The notes below the pieces were generated by a model. It ran no database searches and was not told the origin of the DNA. It saw only the letters and a list, made by a program, of their open reading frames with translations. From NCBI RefSeq assembly GCF_041449215.1, contig NZ_JBGNFV010000001.1, positions 1,215,001 through 1,279,000 of the forward strand: 64,000 nt of DNA, given 5' to 3'. Each line of letters begins with the position of its first letter. Position 1 is the stretch's first letter. The position numbers were made by a program, and so were the translations under genes. Source of the DNA: Roseivirga sp. BDSF3-8 (GTDB lineage Bacteria > Bacteroidota > Bacteroidia > Cytophagales > Cyclobacteriaceae). Positions 55,301 to 61,300 of this stretch are shown in pieces.

Positions 55301-58300
55301 TGCTTATGCGATACGGCCAGCAATCCATCCTTAAGCTCACCCGGTATAGTGAACCCTATCCTGTCCCCATTATCAGTTTTTACTGCAGGACGGGGATAAT
55401 CCAGCGGCAACTCCAATGTAGGAATGCCCCCCTTAAACTTATCCAGCCAGTAAGCAGAGTTGATCCCACTTTGAGGACCGCTAAGTTCATTATTAAGCCA
55501 GTGGCTATAGTCCCTTGATTGTACCTTCAGGTCTTGTAAACGAGCCTCAGTATTATTAGCAAAGGCCTTGTAATACTCCAGCACCTCCCTTATCAGTACA
55601 TTCACTGACCATGCATCAGAAATTATGTGGTGAATAGTGAAAATGAAATAGTACTCACTATTTCCATTATCAATGATTTTCGCCCTCAGCAACGGACCTT
55701 CCGAAAGACTGAACGGAGCCTTTACCTCCTTCGCCAGCAGCTCATTCAGAAATGCCGTTATACCTTCCTCATTCACCCGGTCTATAGACTCTATCCTAAA
55801 CCCAAGTGTATCAGAATGCACCTTTTGCATCACCAAACCATCCACCTTTTCAAAGGTAGTCCGCAGGCTTTCATGACGGGCAATAAGCGCATCGAATGCC
55901 TTTCCAAGGATATCAACCTTTACATCACCCGTAAATTTATGAACCCCGGTAAGGTTGAAGATCCCCCCGTCGTCCAACTGGTCCAGCATAAAGAAGCGGT
56001 TCTGCGAAGGGTTCACCGCATAGTATTCCTGATCAGGTATAGGCAGCAGCTTATTGCCCGCTACCTTGTCCCCGCCATCGATCAGAGCAGCCAGCTTTCT
56101 TACCGTACTATTAGCAAATACCTCATGGAGCTTAAGCTGAACATTAAATGCACCTTCTATCGCACCGATCAGGTTTATCGCTTTTATGGAGTGCCCCCCC
56201 ATCATGAAGAAGTCCTCCGTAGCACCTACCACCTCCTCGTTCAGTATCTCCTTCCATAGCTCAGCCAGTGCCTTTTCCGTTTTCGTTTCCGGCTGTTCAA
56301 GCGTACCGCTTCTTTGGTTAGAAGCCCCTGATTCCAATGCAGCCAGTGCCTTCCTGTCAATCTTTCCATTAGACGTCTTAGGCATCACCTCCAATAGATG
56401 GAAGCCCGACGGCACCATGTAAGCCGGTAGCTTTTCAGCCAGGTGAGTTCTGAAAACTGAGACCTCGTCTCCATCAGCAGCCACCACAAACGCCACCAGG
56501 TACTTATCACCTGTTTCATCTTCCTTCACGATCACAGCCGCTTCATTTGCGTTTTTATGCTGAATGAGCGCGTTTTCGATCTCTCCCAGTTCTATCCGGT
56601 GTCCTCTCACCTTTACCTGGTCATCATTTCGCCCGATGATCTCAAGCGTACCAGACTCCAGCCATCTGCCCAAATCCCCCGTATTATACACCCGGCGTTC
56701 ATTCAGCAAGGCCAGTTCGATGAACTTTTCTTTCGTCAGGTCAGGCCTGTTCAGGTAAGAAGCAGCCAGGCCCGCCCCCCCGATGTGCACCTCTCCCACT
56801 ACCCCCAAAGGCGATAGGTTCAGGCCACCGTCCAGCACATACACCTGAGTGTTATCTATCGGTTTACCAACATTACTTACACTATCTCCCTCAACCTTTC
56901 TAATCGTCGACCATATAGTAGTCTCCGTTGGACCATACATGTTCCATACTTCACCCGACATAGACAGCAGGCGCTTGCCAAGCTCCTCGTTGAGCCTTTC
57001 TCCACCGCTTAGCACCTTTATTCGCTGCGTATTTTCCCATCCGCTATTTACCAATAGCTGCAATAAGCTAGGAGTAGATTGGATAAGGCTAGGGCCGTGC
57101 TCGGTAATAAGATCGATAATCGCCTGAGGGTCACGGCTCTCTTCATTAGTAGCCAGTAGCACTTCCCCACCAGATACCAGGGGAAGGAACAACTCCAGCA
57201 GGGAGATGTCAAACGTATACGTAGTAACCGCCAGTAACTTATCCTCAGAAGTCATGCCCGGCGCCTTCTTCATGCTCAGCATAAAGTTCGTCAGAGACTT
57301 ATGCGTAATCTGCACCCCCTTCGGCTTACCTGTAGATCCTGAGGTATAGATCACATATGCAAGGCCTTTCGGCTGCACACCTATACGACTGTGACCGTTC
57401 AGGCTTACTGCCTTTCCTTCATGTGCCAGCGTCTCAGATCCCTTGCCTGCATCTATGCATACCACCGGGCATGCGGCATCCTCACTCCTAAGCCAGCCAT
57501 GCTTAGTCAGGTTATCTTCAGCAGAGATCAGCACCTTCAGGCCCGTATCTTCCAGAAGGTATTTTATCCTTTCTTCAGGATATTGAGTATCGATAGGCAC
57601 ATAGACCCCTCCTGCTTTCCATATCGCTAAAACAGAGATAATAACCTCCTCTGATCTATCCAGCAGTACACCTACATAATCCCCTTCATTAAGCTTGCAC
57701 CCATCTTTCAGGAACTTCGCACGGGCCTTTGCCTTTTCTTCAATCTCCTTATAAGTAAATGAAGTGCCGTTGCACGTCACAGCCCTATGAGCCCCGAATG
57801 AGGCTGCATTACCTTCAATTAAAGTATGGATACCCTCCACTTCAGGAAGATTTGCATACGTATTGTTAAAGGCATTCAATAATTGCTGCTGCTCCCTCGC
57901 AGGGATCACAGACAAATGCTTAAGGGGGCGTGAAGGGCTTTGAACAGCCATATCTATAAGATGTACCAGCCTGCTAAAGAACCTGTTAATAGTCGCCTCC
58001 ACAAAAAGGTCACTATCGTACTCAATCGTAAGCTGGATATCCCCTTTGAACTCCTCGAAGTAGAAAGACAGGTCAAACTTACTGGTACTTACCTCTTTCT
58101 CTATCCGTTTCGCATAAACATTAGTGGATGCCTGGCTGATAAGCCGTGACTCCTTCGTCTGGTACCCCACGAATATGTCAAACAGAGGATTCCTGTTTCT
58201 GACAACAGGCACCTCTAACTCCTCGATCAGTAAATCAACCGGGTACACCTGATGCTGGAAGCTCTCCAGTACAGCTCCTCTAACCCTTTCTAATAAGGCA

Positions 58301-61300
58301 GCAAAGGAAGCCTCCTGATCTACCCTAGTCCGGATAGGGATCAGGTTGATAAACAGGCCAAGCTGCGAAGCCAGATCCGGATGATCGCGCCCCGCTACCG
58401 GCGTACCAATAACCACATCCTCCTGGTTCGCCAGCTTGCTTAGCAGCACGTTCAGTACCGACATCAGGAAGATAAACTTAGTAGACCCGTTTCTCTGGCA
58501 GAAGGTATCAATTATATCAAACCGGCTACCATCAATCGTGTAGCTCAGCGTTTTTCCATTGAACTGCTTTACAGCCGGCCTTTTCCTATCCGTAGGCAAG
58601 GTCAGCGCAGTCACCGGCTGCTCAAATACACTCAGCCAGTAAGCCTTATGCTCATTCAGGTCATCTGATTCAAGCCTCTTTTGTAGCCAGGCAACATAAT
58701 CCCGGTACTGGATAGCAGGCTGAGTGGCAGAGAGGCTTTCCCCTATACATAGCTTAGTATAATTCTCCCAGAACTCATTGACCAGTATCTGGCCCGACAG
58801 TCCGTCAGAAATAATATGGTGAATCACAATAGTAAGCTGATAAGAGAACTCATCCACCCTGAACAATATCAGCTTCATCAGAGGCCCCTTCTCCATATCC
58901 ATAGGCGTACGGGTGATCTCATTCACCTTCATCCGCGCCACAATCTCAGGGTATTGTTCCTCCCTCAGGTCAAATGTCTCAATCCTGAACTGCTCCGGAT
59001 CAAAGGAATGGACTACCTGGCGGGGCTCACCCTCCCTATAAATAAAGGTCGTGCGTAATATTTCATATTTACGACCCAGCAGTTCATACGAGCGGTTCAG
59101 GTAGTCCTGCTCCACACTACCCTTTATCTCAATATTCTCAAATTCATTATAGGCGATAGAGCTTTCAGGTAGCTGGCCCAGTATCCATATTCTCTTCTGT
59201 ATATTAGACACCGGATAGTCAGCCGCCTCTGCTACTGCAGGAATGCTTGTGTACCCTTCAGATTTTTTCTGAACCACCACATCGTGCAGACTCTTTATCG
59301 TAGGGTTCAGGAAGATATCCTTTATCTCCACACTGATTCCCAGTTGGCGCTTCACTTCAGAAACTATACGGTGAGCCCTGATAGAGTCGCCTCCTATCTG
59401 GAAGAAATTATCCGTGCTTCCGATACCCGAGTAGGTAAGCACCTCCTCCCATACACGGATAAGGCTCAGTTCCAGTAGCGTCACCGGTCTTTCATCCGCA
59501 GATTTCTTATTCAGGTACGTCCTCCCTTTCAGCTTTCCCCTGTCCACCTTGCCATGAGCATTCCGGGGGAAGCCCGGCACGGCATGAAACTCATGAGGGA
59601 TCATATAAACCGGCAGATGTTCGGCCAGGTATTCCTTCACCCCCTTTAAGTTATCTTCAGACCCTACGTAGTAGGCCACCAGTAAGTCACGTTCCGTATC
59701 CCCTATTACACAGGCATCTTCTATATAAGGTAAGCTTGTCAGCAGGCTCTCCACTTCCTGTGGCTCTACCCTGTACCCCCTTATTTTAACCTGAAAATCC
59801 TTACGGCCCGCAAATTCTATAGTGCCATCTTTCGTCCAGCGGGCCAGGTCACCCGTGCGGTATACCACCTCACCCGGCACACCCGCCAGAGGCTTAAATT
59901 TTTCCTTCGTAAGCTCATCCAGGTTCAGGTAACCATTCGCCAGGCCAGCACCACTTACACATAACTGCCCTGTTGTACCTACAGATACCGGATTTTCATC
60001 ACTGTCCACAATAAACACCTTATGGTTCGCGATCGGGCGGCCAATGTGGTGTGCCGTAGCAGCATCAGTTACCTCATGAAATGTCGCACACACCGTTACT
60101 TCAGACGGTCCGTACGTATTATATACCCGCGTGTGGTTTAATATATTTCCTACATAAGCCCCTTTGAGTACATCCCCACCACTTATTATTCTCGTAAGCG
60201 AAGGAAATTCCCACTCAGTTTTATTCAGCTCATTGATAACCAGAGGAGTCGTGCTTAGCAGCGTAACATTGTTTTCCCTGATACAAGCTGTAAGCTCCTC
60301 TATGTTCGCACTCACATCATTAGGTATCACCAGTGTTCCGCCGCTTTTTAATACAGGGAATACCTCTTCTACAAAAGTGTCAAACCCCACAGAAGATTGC
60401 TGTACCACCCTGTCCCTATTATTGACAGCAAAATATGCTTCAAACGTCAGTACATAGTCTGTAACCGAGCGGTGTGATATCACAACCCCCTTAGGCTTAC
60501 CCGTCGTGGCCGATGTATAGATCGTATAAGCAGGTGCCTTCGGGTCAATCACCAATTCGGGATTCTGCCCGGAAACGCTTTCATCAACTGCCTTACTTAC
60601 CTGAACAGGGTGTTTCACATACTCCCTGATTCCCCTCCCTATATTTTTATCGTCAAAAAGAACAATCTCCAGGCCACTATCCTTGATGATAAACTGTGCT
60701 CTCGCATCAGGGTAGTCCTTATCTATCGGCACATACGAAGCACCCGTTTTCAGAATCGCCAGAATAGAAATGATAAGCTCTTCCGACTTATCCTGTAATA
60801 CCCCTATCCGGTGGCCCCGCCCCGCTGCATACCTTTCCATCAGCATGACTGCCAGCCTGTTGGCCCGTACATTTACCTCCTCATAGGTCAGTGATTTACC
60901 ATTAAATACTATGGCTTCACCAGTAGGAGTAGCAGCCGCCTGCTGCTCAAACAGTTCATGCACCGGCATAAAGTTTTCATATACTACCGCCGTATCATTA
61001 AACGCCGCCAGAAGCTTCTCATCTTCTGAAGTCAGTACCGCCAGGCGAGAAACAGGAATAGTATCCTGTTCTGTCACCTGCCTGAGTAATGACTGGAACT
61101 GTGCATAGAGTTTATCCACCTCAGCGCCGGTAAATACCCTATTATCATACCTGATTACCAGCTCAAGGCCACTACCCGATTCGATAAATTCAAAATGAAG
61201 GTCTACAAGGGCTGCATCAGAATCAATCGCCAGCGTTTCTGCCTTCACGCCTTTAAGAGCATTTTCAAGCCCGGTAATATCAAAATTCTGGTAAACAAGC

